Positions 15,659-25,912 are shown, numbered from the stretch's first letter. The stretch: 64,000 bases of DNA from G963676655 sp963676655 (GCA_963676655.2 CAXXKX010000003.1:1302001-1366000); one strand, 5' to 3'. Numbers and translations are program-made. The notes: generated by a model not told the origin, from the letters alone.

Positions 15659-17872
15659 TTAACGGACAATCAAACGGTCATCTTTGACTAGACCGGGTAT
15701 GACGACCGTACTGTTGTCAATCAGGCTCATCGCCTTTTTGCCTTTTGCCATTGTGATATTTGCAGTTCCTTTTATTTCATATAACTGATAACTGCCGTTA
15801 TCCAAAAATGAAACAAATGTCCCGGATCCGCCATAAAATACTTGTTGTTGATTATACGATACGGCATCAGCCAAAGAGGTCATTCCCTGTAGTTTATTTC
15901 CTTGAAAACAAAAAACATGAGCGAAAAAAGGTTTGGGCTTGATGATATTTACATTACGGTTATTCTTCAGAGAAAGGTTTATCGAGGCAATTTCCTTTTT
16001 GGGAACAAAGACCAAATACTCCTTTCCCGCAATTTGATAACGTAATGAAAGAAAGTCTGGCTTGTCCTCAAAAACCGCCTGTTTCAACCACCTTTGCACG
16101 GCATTATTCGGCAAGTCATGCAGAAAGGCGATTATGCTTGAATTTTTATTGAATGGAATTGAAATTTTTCTCAGTTCCTTCGGAGGATTCACTTTGTTGC
16201 CGAGGAAAATGATCGGTTTTTTCAAATAAGGTTTGTAAGTTTCATTGGACATGGTCATTTTTCCACTGCTGAAACCGACAATACCGAGCCTCCTGAAGCT
16301 TTGATGAGGAGGAACCAGGTTCTTTTCCTTAACCCAGGCTGTATTTTCCGCTACTTTAAATTCTTCAACCGGCAGCGTTATATCAAATGACATTTGCGGC
16401 TTACTTGATTCATCACCGATAAATATTGCCAGAAACACATGGTTGATCACCGTATAAATCTGTTTAATTTCGCTGGATATGCCATTTTTTACAGGGATTG
16501 ATTGCCGCAACTGATAAATCGAGGCACAAAAACCGGGATACATTTTACGAAAATCAACTTGAGCGTCTGCATTAATCGCCCCGGCGCAAAGTCTGGGATA
16601 CCCCATTTTGTCGTCCGGCCAGATAAAGCAGTGGCTTTTCCAACCTAAATAACGCAGCCCTGACGGGTTATAAAATTTTTGCGGTTCCGTCAGACCGAAA
16701 AGATTGAGAGCCGTTTTCGGGTTTACGCGTCTGTTATCTCCAAAAATAGCGGTCATCCCGCTTTGTCCGATCAGATAAGCTTTTTCCATACCGCCGTTTT
16801 TTCCATTATATTCATCAACCGGCATTATGAGTCTGGCCAAACTGCCCCATGCGTAATCGCCTGGAAGCTTGGATATTTCTTTGATTCGCTTATTGTTTGT
16901 CGCGGCATTAATCATAAGTGATACTGCGGATGAATCCGTCAGCCACCATTTTGTCGGAAAGCCTCTATTAACGACCATCCGGCAATGGAATTCCACATCT
17001 TTCGCAATAAAAGGATTGGAGACACGATTTAAATATGCCATGGCCCCTGATTGTAATTGCGGCGACAACGAAGATGGCGAACGACAATTTTCAAGCGCAA
17101 ACCCCCCGGAAACTCTTGGCCGCATCATCAAGTCGGCCACTCTAATTTTTTCTTCACGCGTCAAGTCGTCCCAAAGTATATCAGCGGCAGCGGCAAAAGC
17201 CGGCTCACCAATCCCCTGATAACCAATATCAATTCCCCCTTCTGTCCAGAATGACTGTTCGGAACAGTTCAAAATACGACGAAAAACCATCAACGCGTTT
17301 TTACGGATTTTGGGGTCTTTTAAAACCTTGGCGATGATACTTAAAGCATAGGCTTGAAAGGCATCCTGATTAGATGCCCGAAGCGCCCCGGGATCATGCC
17401 TGAGGCCATTTGATGCCGTGGATAAAGGCGGCAGATAGTCTGCGATGCCCTGCAGCTTGCTTAAAATATCTTTTTTTTCTTTTTCAGACATGAAGTCATT
17501 TCCATGCTCATAACTCAATGCCAGAGATATACCGATCACTGCGTTGCTTAAAAAATCATATCCCGTCATATAGTGGTTTAATTTGTCGCTCCAAAACTGC
17601 TTCCCGATGGAATTGAAATGCTTGAATACCCGATCAAACTTATCCTTTTTCCCGTTCAGCCTGGCATCAACCACAGTCCAGGCCATAAGCGCAAACATAT
17701 GAGGCTCCAGATACTTGCGGTCCCGGATTGATATTTCTTTTGTACCCCAATGGTCTCCGCGCCAGTATTTATCTGCCGCCTTTGCCGCCTTTGCGGCGAT
17801 TATATTTCCGTCACCGCAAATCCCTGCGCATGAAAAGACAAAAGTAAACAGTAGAATTAGTATTTTTTTCAT
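15659..17872 (-). CDS. Secreted polysaccharide-lyase-like protein (alpha/alpha toroid)
   Basis: 737 residues from the ATG at 17872 (AGGAA seven bases before it; MKKILILLFTFVFSCAGICG is a signal peptide). The first half is helical with YWRGDHWGTKEISIRDRKYL, EPHMFALMAWTVVDAR, NQDAFQAYALSIIAK and FWTEGGIDIGYQGIGEPAFA, as expected for the toroid of hyaluronate/chondroitin- or heparinase-type lyases. The second half is beta-rich (VNHVFLAIF-like and LSLRYQIAGKEYLVFV). It probably degrades an acidic polysaccharide; family and substrate are uncertain. It follows a pseudopilin gene under a LacI regulator. Confidence 0.6.
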   Translation of the reverse strand: MKKILILLFTFVFSCAGICGDGNIIAAKAAKAADKYWRGDHWGTKEISIRDRKYLEPHMFALMAWTVVDARLNGKKDKFDRVFKHFNSIGKQFWSDKLNHYMTGYDFLSNAVIGISLALSYEHGNDFMSEKEKKDILSKLQGIADYLPPLSTASNGLRHDPGALRASNQDAFQAYALSIIAKVLKDPKIRKNALMVFRRILNCSEQSFWTEGGIDIGYQGIGEPAFAAAADILWDDLTREEKIRVADLMMRPRVSGGFALENCRSPSSLSPQLQSGAMAYLNRVSNPFIAKDVEFHCRMVVNRGFPTKWWLTDSSAVSLMINAATNNKRIKEISKLPGDYAWGSLARLIMPVDEYNGKNGGMEKAYLIGQSGMTAIFGDNRRVNPKTALNLFGLTEPQKFYNPSGLRYLGWKSHCFIWPDDKMGYPRLCAGAINADAQVDFRKMYPGFCASIYQLRQSIPVKNGISSEIKQIYTVINHVFLAIFIGDESSKPQMSFDITLPVEEFKVAENTAWVKEKNLVPPHQSFRRLGIVGFSSGKMTMSNETYKPYLKKPIIFLGNKVNPPKELRKISIPFNKNSSIIAFLHDLPNNAVQRWLKQAVFEDKPDFLSLRYQIAGKEYLVFVPKKEIASINLSLKNNRNVNIIKPKPFFAHVFCFQGNKLQGMTSLADAVSYNQQQVFYGGSGTFVSFLDNGSYQLYEIKGTANITMAKGKKAMSLIDNSTVVIPGLVKDDRLIVR

Positions 17873-17952
17873 GTGTATTTCCTGTTGCATATCGATTTTA
17901 TTGATATATGATACGTAATATACATAAGAATTATTCACTTATGTATTATTGA

Positions 17953-18651
17953 TCAAATACCCCAGTAACTAGTAAGAACCGTCAGTTGTATACGCCGTAC
18001 ATTCAATCCCGCAAATAATGTGTTGACCGCGCCGTCATGCCAGGATTCTTTAGGAAATAACGAACCGAGGCGAAGTTCCAGTCCCCTTGTCGTGTTGTCT
18101 GACATTAATATTGAATTCCCCGCAATCCGACTAAGTTTGCAATACCCCTGCAAGCCTCCCGGATGCCTGGCTCCCCAACCACCGTTGTAGGGAAAATTAT
18201 TAATTTCAGTTCCATAGCTGCCCTGAGAGGTGTAACCGAATAAACCACTGCTGTTGGGAACGGTTGCATACGTGCCGTCACTTTTCAAATATCTTGGAGC
18301 GGGATCACGGGGGCATAAGAACAACTCCGATATTTGTTTATTGAAATATTTTTTCTTGCCAAGATACGGGGAAAGGTATACCTGAGCGCTTGCCACACCT
18401 ATTTCCGGATAATTCCCCGCATATGGAGGAAGCCAACCGTCGTAATCATTAACATAAGACCCTACCCCTAGCCCTATCTGCTTTAGATTGTTTACACATT
18501 TAATGTCTTTGGCTTTACTTCTGGCTTTATTTAATGCCGGCAGTAACATTGAAGCAAGAATTGCAATAATAGCAATAACGACAAGCAACTCTATCAGTGT
18601 AAAAACCATGATTTGCCGGTGACTCCTGTTATATTTATCACGTATAAACAT
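17953..18651 (-). CDS. Pseudopilin-like secreted protein (FTLIE type)
   Basis: 232 residues. GGAGA lies eight bases before the ATG at 18651. After a basic head comes MVFTLIELLVVIAIIAILAS, then LNKARSKAKDIKCVNNLKQI and LGVGSYVNDYDGWLPPYAG. The C-terminus keeps HDGAVNTLFAGLN but not the usual DGH, so the H-X9-DG signature is degenerate. It precedes the polysaccharide-lyase-like gene by 80 bases and follows the LacI gene. Confidence 0.85.
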   Translation of the reverse strand: MFIRDKYNRSHRQIMVFTLIELLVVIAIIAILASMLLPALNKARSKAKDIKCVNNLKQIGLGVGSYVNDYDGWLPPYAGNYPEIGVASAQVYLSPYLGKKKYFNKQISELFLCPRDPAPRYLKSDGTYATVPNSSGLFGYTSQGSYGTEINNFPYNGGWGARHPGGLQGYCKLSRIAGNSILMSDNTTRGLELRLGSLFPKESWHDGAVNTLFAGLNVRRIQLTVLTSYWGI

Positions 18652-18795
18652 TTTCAATTCTCCTTTTCTTCATGTTGTTAACTCAAAATCCTAAACTATT
18701 CTAATATTTTCCATTAATTATTCGTCTCGACTCTCCTTTTTTATTTCTGTTATTGTTCAAGTATTAATATTTAAAAATTCTCATGAGTATGCAAA

Positions 18796-19875
18796 TTAAA
18801 TACTGACAACGGAGTCCCTGATCTTTACCCTTCCGGCCAGACATTGTATTGATGCGGTATTTAATATAAAGCTCTTCTGAGACTCGACAAGATCAATCAA
18901 AAGCGATGTCGCAACTTTTCCACAATCCGTGAAAGGCATTGCAATTGAAGATAAAGCAGGAGTCAGAACATGACAAAGATCTCCAATATCGTCAAATCCA
19001 AGCACACTGATATCACTGGGAATATCCATTCCTTTTTTATTACACGCCTGATAAAATCCTGCCGCAGCCCAGTCATTGGCACAAATCACCGCAGTAGGAC
19101 GCTCCTGCATTGACAGCAGTAAATCAAGAGAAGCTTCACAGTTTGGAGGTACTTTATCCGGCTCCGTATACGCCGGCTGCTCAGGAAATTCAATCAAATA
19201 ATCAGGCTTGTATATCCCTAATTGCTTGCACGCCTGCATATAACCAAGACTTCTGGAAATGAACATCTTATGCCACGGGTGAATATTGATAAAGGCAATT
19301 TTTCTATGTCCTTTTTTATACAGTTCCTCAACCGCAATAATTCCTGATCCGATGTCGTCAAATACTACTTGCGGAATCGGACACGATGGGATATTCATTC
19401 CCAATCCAACCACAGGAAAATATTTCCTTAGCTCGCTTATCCATTCAATATCAGCGTTAAGCCCCTTGACCAATAAGCCCGAAAAGCGTTCTTTCATGTC
19501 TTCAACAGCAGCTCCGCTTGGAACCTTTTCCCCCATATACAAGACTAAATGAAAATTGCGTTCACGGCAAACGCTTTCAATCCCGGACATATAACCTAAA
19601 AATATATCATTGTTGCGCCATCTCTCACTGATTTCAGGAAAACACACTGCCAGTGTATTACTTCTGCCATTGCCTCCTGAAGCATTATCGGTATTTGATA
19701 TTATTTTTCTTTTTCTTCCCCGGCCGGACGGCTTGTAATTCAAATCATGAACTACCCGCAAAGTTCTTTCACATATTTCTTCATCAACATTCGAAGCCTT
19801 ATTCAGTACCCGGCTTACTGTTCCTACTGATACCCCAACTCTTTCCGCGACATCTTTTATAGTATATTTTTTCAT
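18796..19875 (-). CDS. LacI-family transcriptional regulator
   Basis: 359 residues. YTIKDVAERVGVSVGTVSRV (residues 4-23) is a canonical LacI helix-turn-helix, followed by LNKASNVDEEICERTLRVVH and a sensor domain (GHRKIAFINIHPWH, PTAVICANDWAAAGFYQAC, DISVLGFDDIGD). A basic linker, GRGRKRKI, replaces the usual hinge sequence. It likely controls the pseudopilin and lyase genes downstream. Confidence 0.94.
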   Translation of the reverse strand: MKKYTIKDVAERVGVSVGTVSRVLNKASNVDEEICERTLRVVHDLNYKPSGRGRKRKIISNTDNASGGNGRSNTLAVCFPEISERWRNNDIFLGYMSGIESVCRERNFHLVLYMGEKVPSGAAVEDMKERFSGLLVKGLNADIEWISELRKYFPVVGLGMNIPSCPIPQVVFDDIGSGIIAVEELYKKGHRKIAFINIHPWHKMFISRSLGYMQACKQLGIYKPDYLIEFPEQPAYTEPDKVPPNCEASLDLLLSMQERPTAVICANDWAAAGFYQACNKKGMDIPSDISVLGFDDIGDLCHVLTPALSSIAMPFTDCGKVATSLLIDLVESQKSFILNTASIQCLAGRVKIRDSVVSI

Positions 19876-19905
19876 TGTATCCCTTTGCTTTCAACTGATG
19901 AATAT

Positions 19906-19934
19906 ATTATACATTACAATAAATAAAAAATCAA
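19906..19934 (-). promoter_or_regulatory. Promoter of the 18.8-19.9 kb LacI gene
   Basis: TTGATT (19929-19934) and TATAAT (19906-19911), 17 bases apart on the minus strand. TTCA-N5-TGAA (19890-19902) lies just downstream and could be an operator arm pair. Confidence 0.6.
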
Positions 19935-20186
19935 CTATTATTTTCATTTTCCTTGTGATAAAAAACTAATACCCCATAATATAAAAGTCATAAATAACTG
20001 CAAATAATAATATTAAAATTATATCAATTTTCATGAAAATTAATATTTTTAAATTATTGTTCATAAAAATTAATATTGAATGACGGAAAATGGGAGGTCC
20101 GGCGATGGTAGCGAGGTGCAATATGTTACAATATTATCCTGGTGCAAGGAAGATTATCTTGTTGGGCAGCGTTCAAAATACCGTAT

Positions 20187-21086
20187 TTAATGCGGATTGC
20201 AAGAGGCTTTTTTGCGAAATTCACGCGGAGAGATGCCAACTCTTTTTTTGAATTCGGCAGAAAAATACAATGGGTTGGAATACCCGGTATTCTGCGCAAT
20301 CTCCTGAATCTGCATATTGGTATTGAGCAATAAAGACTTGGCTGTTTTCATTTTCAAGTCAATAAAATAATTGATGGTTGAGATATTGAAATGTTGCCGA
20401 AAAACTCTATTCAGCGTAGCGGGAGTAGTTTTCAGCGCTTCGGTGAAGTCATTAACATTCAACTGCTGTGATACATGAAGCTCCATTAGTTCCACGGCGC
20501 GGAACAACAGGCTCGAAGCAGTATTTATATAATCCAGATTTTCTTCCAACTCCAACAAAAGCCTGTATCCCAAAACCGATGCGCGCCGTCGAAAACCGGT
20601 TTTTTTCTGCTTTAATTCATTAAAACACTCGCGCATGGTATTTTCTATTGTTTCCAGATTATTAAGCTTAATGACATCATATTCGATCAATCTTGTTGTA
20701 TGCAGCAGGCCATTCAACTCAGGACCACCGAAAGAACACGCCAGGCGATGGCAATGACCTTCCGGTCCAGTCGTAAACTCATTATTCTGGCCGGAGTGGA
20801 TAAGAACAACACTTCCCGGCATGGCCCTATACTTTTTTTCATTTTGGACAAAATTCATTGATCCTTCTAAAATTAACTCGATGGAGAATGTTTCCGATGC
20901 CTCCCGGTGACGATAATATTTTTTAAAACAATGTTCATCATTGACAAATTTAAGGCGCAACGGAAAGGTTTTTGACAATTCAGGCTGCAAATCGTCATAC
21001 AAGGTGCGTACATAATATTGATTGACCGGCGTGCGCCAGGTTTTGGAAATTCCATCCGCAGAATAGGAATTAATTTTTTTAAGCAT
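20187..21086 (-). CDS. AraC-family transcriptional regulator
   Basis: 299 residues from the ATG at 21086 (GGGAG nine bases upstream; the longer frame runs through a repeat). An N-terminal cupin-like sensor (HREASETFSIELILEG, MPGSVVLIHSGQNNEFTTG) is followed by the two AraC helix-turn-helix motifs (LNVNDFTEALKTTPATLNRV, IQEIAQNTGYSNPLYFSAEF) and GISPREFRKK. It is divergent from the pseudopilin-GH9 pair and probably activates it. Confidence 0.92.
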   Translation of the reverse strand: MLKKINSYSADGISKTWRTPVNQYYVRTLYDDLQPELSKTFPLRLKFVNDEHCFKKYYRHREASETFSIELILEGSMNFVQNEKKYRAMPGSVVLIHSGQNNEFTTGPEGHCHRLACSFGGPELNGLLHTTRLIEYDVIKLNNLETIENTMRECFNELKQKKTGFRRRASVLGYRLLLELEENLDYINTASSLLFRAVELMELHVSQQLNVNDFTEALKTTPATLNRVFRQHFNISTINYFIDLKMKTAKSLLLNTNMQIQEIAQNTGYSNPLYFSAEFKKRVGISPREFRKKASCNPH

Positions 21087-21118
21087 TTTCCGGCTCCCTT
21101 GCATATATGTTTTTAATC

Positions 21119-21332
21119 CGTACGACGGATGGCGATATACCGCTTCATGCTCCGCACTTTGTGCTACGGAAGCGGAAATGATACAAAAAAATAAAGGGTT
21201 TAATTCCCCGCCCCTTGGGGCGTATCCGTTCGTTAATTTTGCGGCCTCCCGCAAAGCGGGAGTGAAAGGTCGGGCGTAAATACCCTGATGCTTGCATCGG
21301 GGATAGCCCTGACCGAAAGCAAAATTTTTATT
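21119..21332 (-). repeat. Intact copy of the dispersed structured element
   Basis: Contains half 2 (21119-21223) and half 1 (21286-21332), 62 bases apart, in the same relative order and orientation as the halves that bracket 7900-12068. It sits between the divergent AraC and pseudopilin genes. The middle includes CTCCCGC/GCGGGAG (21246-21262), another hairpin. Confidence 0.7.
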
Positions 21333-21378
21333 TCCAATCTTTTTGATTGCATATCATATGTATATATCGATTTTACCA

Positions 21379-21407
21379 TTGTTTCAAATCAAAAATGGAA
21401 TTATAAT
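21379..21407 (+). promoter_or_regulatory. Promoter of the pseudopilin-GH9 pair
   Basis: TTGTTT (21379-21384) and TATAAT (21402-21407), 17 bases apart, about 80 bases upstream of the ATG. Confidence 0.55.
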
Positions 21408-21487
21408 CATAATAAACAATTAATAAACCGTGAAAAATATTGGAAATAGTAAAAACACCATTAAATTAAAAGAAGGAGATAAGGTAA

Positions 21488-22189
21488 ATGAAAGCAAGAA
21501 ATACAAAACCATCCGGCAAGCGGTTCACCCTCATTGAACTTCTGGTTGTGATCGCCATCATAGCGATCCTCGCATCGATGCTGCTCCCCGCACTGGGGAA
21601 AGCAAGAGAAAGCGCGAAAAGCATCAATTGCACCAGCAATTTAAAGCAAATTGCCCAGGGAGTTTTAATGTATACCGGCGATTTTGAAGCCGTGTTCCCT
21701 CAATGGTGGAATAATCTGGGTACGGGTAATTATTGGAACAAGGATCTGTCCGATTTGCATTATCTGCCGGAACCTGGCCCCAAACAAAAACTATTCAGAT
21801 GCATGTCAAATAAGGTAGTCATCAATTACACCGGCTATTCTTCGTCACGGCTGGATTGTTATAATAATAATTACGTATATAATAAAGAACTCGACCTTAA
21901 GAATCATAACTGGAGAATAAAATCCGCCAAACTTACCCAAATTAAAAAAGCTTCCGACGTGGTTATGGTTTCAGACGCCGGGGACAGAAGCTCAACGACC
22001 GACGCCAGCGACTGCTGTCCGACAATCAGTTATCGTTCCATTCCTCCAACTTATGCAGTAAATGCAAATGAATCAATTGGATTTATTCATGGAAACGATA
22101 ATATCTGCAATACGGCCTGGGTTGACGGACATGTATCAGGAGTTAAGTATATCGAATCTTCAGCTTTTAAATGGGTTCCGTTACATTAA
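21488..22189 (+). CDS. Pseudopilin-like secreted protein (FTLIE type, H-X9-DG)
   Basis: 233 residues with AAGGAG well placed before the ATG. SGKRFTLIELLVVIAIIAIL and LASMLLPALGKARESAKSIN, then SNLKQIAQGVLMYTGDFEAV, and near the end HGNDNICNTAWVDGHVSGV, an intact H...DGH motif. It lies 30 bases upstream of the GH9 enzyme, the third such pairing in the window. Confidence 0.88.
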   Translation: MKARNTKPSGKRFTLIELLVVIAIIAILASMLLPALGKARESAKSINCTSNLKQIAQGVLMYTGDFEAVFPQWWNNLGTGNYWNKDLSDLHYLPEPGPKQKLFRCMSNKVVINYTGYSSSRLDCYNNNYVYNKELDLKNHNWRIKSAKLTQIKKASDVVMVSDAGDRSSTTDASDCCPTISYRSIPPTYAVNANESIGFIHGNDNICNTAWVDGHVSGVKYIESSAFKWVPLH

Positions 22190-22219
22190 GAAATCAGGAA
22201 CAAAAAGAAACTATTGAAC

Positions 22220-25200
22220 ATGGAAGATAAATTTGCTTGTTTATTTTGGCGGCCCCATCTATTTAAAAATTCAACTTTGACAAATAAAATATCAATAATT
22301 TTTTGCCTGTTCTTTTTGATTGAAGCTGTTATATGCGCCCCATTACATCAGATTAGCGGAGCTTCGACAATAAAAAGTCTGGATCGAATGAATTCAAATA
22401 AGCTTGTCAGCTTCAATTTCGTTTATCCGAAAGCAAAAATAATATGGCAGACCGGCAGTCTGAACCGTTCCAGCGAAGAATTTGCCGACTCAATCAAGGC
22501 ACATGGCAAAAAGAAAACCTGGGATTTTAATGTTGGTAAAGATAACTGGTCTCTGCTGTTCCCTTCTTCCATTGGCGGAGAAAAACCTTACAAACGCCCG
22601 GAAGCAGTCAACATAAAGTTCAAAATAACTCATGCCGGAACCTACACCCTGGTATTGGCTCTGACTGACGCCAAAAATCTGTTAAATACCTTTGAGGTTT
22701 ATCTTGATGGGAAAAAGACCGGAGAATATACAGTAGCAGGCAACAACCCTCGCGGCGATAATGATACTCAGGCCCGTTTTGCCCAAATAATGAAGCTGAA
22801 TCAAGGAAACCACAGTATTACGCTTCGCTACAAAAATCCGAAATCAAAATATTACTGGATTGCCTTTGACGCCATTGCCTTGCTGCAGGGAGCTTGCCGT
22901 CCGGTCTATCAGGCGCATGAATTTGACCGGAGCTCCGGAGAAGTGAAACATAGAATCTGGTGTGAACCAATGGTCAAGCGGCCTGACGTCAAAAAAGCGA
23001 TGGGGTTCGGCAGTCTGGAGGGAACGGATTTTGATATAATTTTCAATTTGCCGAACGGAAAATACGAGTTTGAACTTGGCTTTTCCGAAAGCGTGGACCT
23101 GAATGGAGAAAGTTTATTCTCCAAAGCTGGCATGCGTTCTTTTGATACATATATCAATGGGCAAAAGGTTTTGGAAAATTATGATATTTTACAAAAATTC
23201 CCGGAGCGAAGAATGGGAGTGGAACGTTTCCCCGTGAATGTTTACAATAAGCAGGTAGTTCTGCGTCTGGCAGGCAAAAAAGGCCTTGCCAGAATCAGCC
23301 GGGTCAGAATTTTGCAGAATAACAAATGCATAAAGACTTATGAGTTTATCAGGGGTCAGGACACCAAAACAATAAAATGGAATCCGGCGGAACATTGCTT
23401 TGAATCCCCGGTTAATCTGGTTCCAAACCCTGGATTTGAGTTGGTTGACCGAAACGGTAAATTGCATTCATGGGTATCCACGGCTGCGCCTTCGGCCGCA
23501 AAACAAGTAACCGGTAACGCTTATACAGGAAAAGCCTCGCTGTGTTTGAACGGCAATTCTCCCGGGTCCGTCCGGGCCGATACCATGAGCGTTGTCTGTC
23601 ACGATAAACCGTATACCTTCACATGCTGGATAAGGACAACCGGAAAATGCAGAGTAAGGCCCAAGCTGCTCTGGTATCGCTGGGAAGTTCAATACAGAGC
23701 AGATCAAATCAAGCGCTACCGGGAAGCGAAAAAAAGGAAACAAATTGAAGTCGCTGGAGCAACCCATGGACAATGGAGCTCATCAAACGGTAATTGGCAA
23801 AAAGTGACCCTTCGTACAATTCCGCCACGTGGAGTCAATACGGTAAGTTTCGGTTTTGACTGGGAAGGCGGAAACGGTTATGTATATATAGATGAAATGT
23901 TTTTTGACGGACTTGGAGCGCTCCCGATCGAATTGATTCTTAGTCAAGGCGGCTATGATTCAAAAGGAATAAAACGCGCAATAGTATTCTCAAAGCGGGA
24001 TAATAAATGCAAATCGGGGATATTCATTCTCCGTAAAGCGTCTAATGATATTGTTACTCGGCAAAAGCTCAAATATATCGGATCTTATCCGTGGAAGTAT
24101 CATGATGAAAATTTAACTATCGCCGAAAGCCGCTGGAACCGGGATGTCTGGATTGCCGATTTCAGTAAAATCCACAAACCAGGACGCTACACGCTGGAAG
24201 TTGTGCTGAACAATGGGGAAACACAGTTAAGTCCGGTATTTGCGGTTAAAGATGGTCTGTACGGCTCCTTGAGCCGCTATGTATCCAACACCTATTTCCC
24301 GGTTATCCGCTGCGGCACCAATGTTCCCGGCTGGCATCCCCCATGCCATACTGATGACGCCGATTTCATTGACCGGAAAGGCAAAAGAATTGGTCATAAA
24401 GCGGTTTTCGGCGGCTGGCATGACGCCGGTGATATGAACATATTTGAAACCAATACCGCAAAATGCGCGATGTCTCTGGTATACTGCGGCGGCCTGTTGA
24501 AAGAAAAAAAAATACTTGACGAAGCCTGCTGGGGGCTTGACCACCTTGTCCGGTGTCAGGCTGAAAACGGCGCAATGCCCCATATAATCATGGGATATCC
24601 TGAAGCGACTCCCTTTATGCGACCGGACAAAGCGACTGACGGAAACCCCAAAACGCCTGATAACAGGATTTTCAAAGGTTCCCTGGATACAGAGTCATAC
24701 ATGTCGGCAATTATCGGGTTTTATAATGCAGCCGGACTGCTGGACAAAACCAACCCGGATAAGGCTGAAAAATACCGCAACTTCGCCAAAACCGGAATGA
24801 ACTATCTGAAACGGCATAACTGTTTAAAAGGCTATGCCTGTCTGCCATGGAAAGTGCTGATCGCCTTGGCAAATAAAGAAAAAACAACACATACTGAAGC
24901 TTTAATCAAACCGTTGCTGGAAACGGTTCGGGACCGTTCCTGCCTTGGGCGCTGGCCCATAACCGGAAGAACTGATTTTATGTATTTATACGCTTTGCTG
25001 GAATTCGCGAAACTCAACCCGAATCATCACCTGACCGGGATAATTAACAAAGAAGTCAGAGGTTTTATTGACGAAGTAATGGTCCCGGCAACCACAGATA
25101 CTCCTTTCGGACAAATTCAGGAACTTCGCCCAAACCGCCGCCGTTTTGTGGAAAATCTCAAATACGATATTTCTTATAAATACAGCGCGGCAGTCATTTT

Positions 25201-25615
25201 TGCCTATGCGGCGGAAGTGTTCAAGCATCAAGCTTACATCAAGCTGGCTGAAACCCAGATTCATTGGGGACTTGGCTGCAATCCAGCCAATATTTCAGCT
25301 ATAGCGGGTATCGGCTGGCGGCAACAGAGTTCATTCAATATTGGGGCCACGGAGTTTGTCGGACACGAAAACGGGCAATATCCGGGAGCTACTCATCACT
25401 CTGTAGTCCCCGGTTCAGGATGCCGTAATATCGCCAAACGACGTATCAGCACTAATACTCCGCTTTATCTGGGCCATCCCTTTGATTTTCCAATTTGCGG
25501 CATACTGGTGGATTATCCATCGTTCCCATATGGAGGAGAACCGTATATCGCTCACGCGGGACCTTTCATTCTAGCCTGCGCCCATCTTGATTCCGCAATG
25601 AAGAGTTTAAAATAA
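22220..25615 (+). CDS. Secreted multidomain GH9 glycoside hydrolase
   Basis: 1131 residues from the ATG at 22220; a TTG six bases earlier is possible. A hydrophobic signal follows a short head (IIFCLFFLIEAVICA). Residues about 60-225 resemble a carbohydrate-binding jelly roll (IKFKITHAGTYTLVLALTDA). Another beta domain ends near 390. A CBM4/9-like module (LVPNPGFELVDRNGKLHSW) spans about 398-560, the CelD-type Ig domain about 565-675, and the GH9 catalytic barrel about 676-1130. The aspartates lie in GGWHDAGD (about 730-737) and the acid Glu in GGEPYIAHAGP near the end. It probably cleaves a beta-glucan such as cellulose or glucomannan. Confidence 0.9.
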   Translation: MEDKFACLFWRPHLFKNSTLTNKISIIFCLFFLIEAVICAPLHQISGASTIKSLDRMNSNKLVSFNFVYPKAKIIWQTGSLNRSSEEFADSIKAHGKKKTWDFNVGKDNWSLLFPSSIGGEKPYKRPEAVNIKFKITHAGTYTLVLALTDAKNLLNTFEVYLDGKKTGEYTVAGNNPRGDNDTQARFAQIMKLNQGNHSITLRYKNPKSKYYWIAFDAIALLQGACRPVYQAHEFDRSSGEVKHRIWCEPMVKRPDVKKAMGFGSLEGTDFDIIFNLPNGKYEFELGFSESVDLNGESLFSKAGMRSFDTYINGQKVLENYDILQKFPERRMGVERFPVNVYNKQVVLRLAGKKGLARISRVRILQNNKCIKTYEFIRGQDTKTIKWNPAEHCFESPVNLVPNPGFELVDRNGKLHSWVSTAAPSAAKQVTGNAYTGKASLCLNGNSPGSVRADTMSVVCHDKPYTFTCWIRTTGKCRVRPKLLWYRWEVQYRADQIKRYREAKKRKQIEVAGATHGQWSSSNGNWQKVTLRTIPPRGVNTVSFGFDWEGGNGYVYIDEMFFDGLGALPIELILSQGGYDSKGIKRAIVFSKRDNKCKSGIFILRKASNDIVTRQKLKYIGSYPWKYHDENLTIAESRWNRDVWIADFSKIHKPGRYTLEVVLNNGETQLSPVFAVKDGLYGSLSRYVSNTYFPVIRCGTNVPGWHPPCHTDDADFIDRKGKRIGHKAVFGGWHDAGDMNIFETNTAKCAMSLVYCGGLLKEKKILDEACWGLDHLVRCQAENGAMPHIIMGYPEATPFMRPDKATDGNPKTPDNRIFKGSLDTESYMSAIIGFYNAAGLLDKTNPDKAEKYRNFAKTGMNYLKRHNCLKGYACLPWKVLIALANKEKTTHTEALIKPLLETVRDRSCLGRWPITGRTDFMYLYALLEFAKLNPNHHLTGIINKEVRGFIDEVMVPATTDTPFGQIQELRPNRRRFVENLKYDISYKYSAAVIFAYAAEVFKHQAYIKLAETQIHWGLGCNPANISAIAGIGWRQQSSFNIGATEFVGHENGQYPGATHHSVVPGSGCRNIAKRRISTNTPLYLGHPFDFPICGILVDYPSFPYGGEPYIAHAGPFILACAHLDSAMKSLK

Positions 25616-25647
25616 TAATCGGAGCGTTTTTGCTCGGGAAATGCTGA

Positions 25648-25902
25648 TCAGAGGACTAATTTGACGTTTTGGACCGCGGCGAGGGAGCGGCTCAGGCTTT
25701 CCATCATTTCACGGTCCTGGAAAGTTACCTGGATTTTCCAGGAAACATATTTTCCGGTTTTGGAGACGTTGCCCTTGACCGGCATGGCGTCAGAACCATG
25801 TATTCGCAGGACCTGTATCAGGTCGTCCGGAATATTCGGGGCATCGGCAAAAACAGTGACATGGTATTGCCAGTCAACCGGAAATTTCAATTCTTCAGTC
25901 AT
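25648..25902 (-). CDS. DUF493/YbeD-family protein
   Basis: 84 residues with FPVDWQYHVTVFADAPNIPD and the spaced IQVTFQDREMMESLSRSL that fit the ACT-like ferredoxin fold of DUF493 (YbeD). Function in most bacteria is unknown. It is the third gene behind bamA, 10 bases after the Cys-rich gene, and its end faces the GH9 gene. Confidence 0.8.
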   Translation of the reverse strand: MTEELKFPVDWQYHVTVFADAPNIPDDLIQVLRIHGSDAMPVKGNVSKTGKYVSWKIQVTFQDREMMESLSRSLAAVQNVKLVL

Positions 25903-25912
25903 AATCTAAGAG

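Noticed and set aside
20187..21254. Longer AraC reading starting at 21254
   Set aside because: The extra 56 codons run through the dispersed repeat, while the ATG at 21086 has its own ribosome-binding site and begins the conserved protein.
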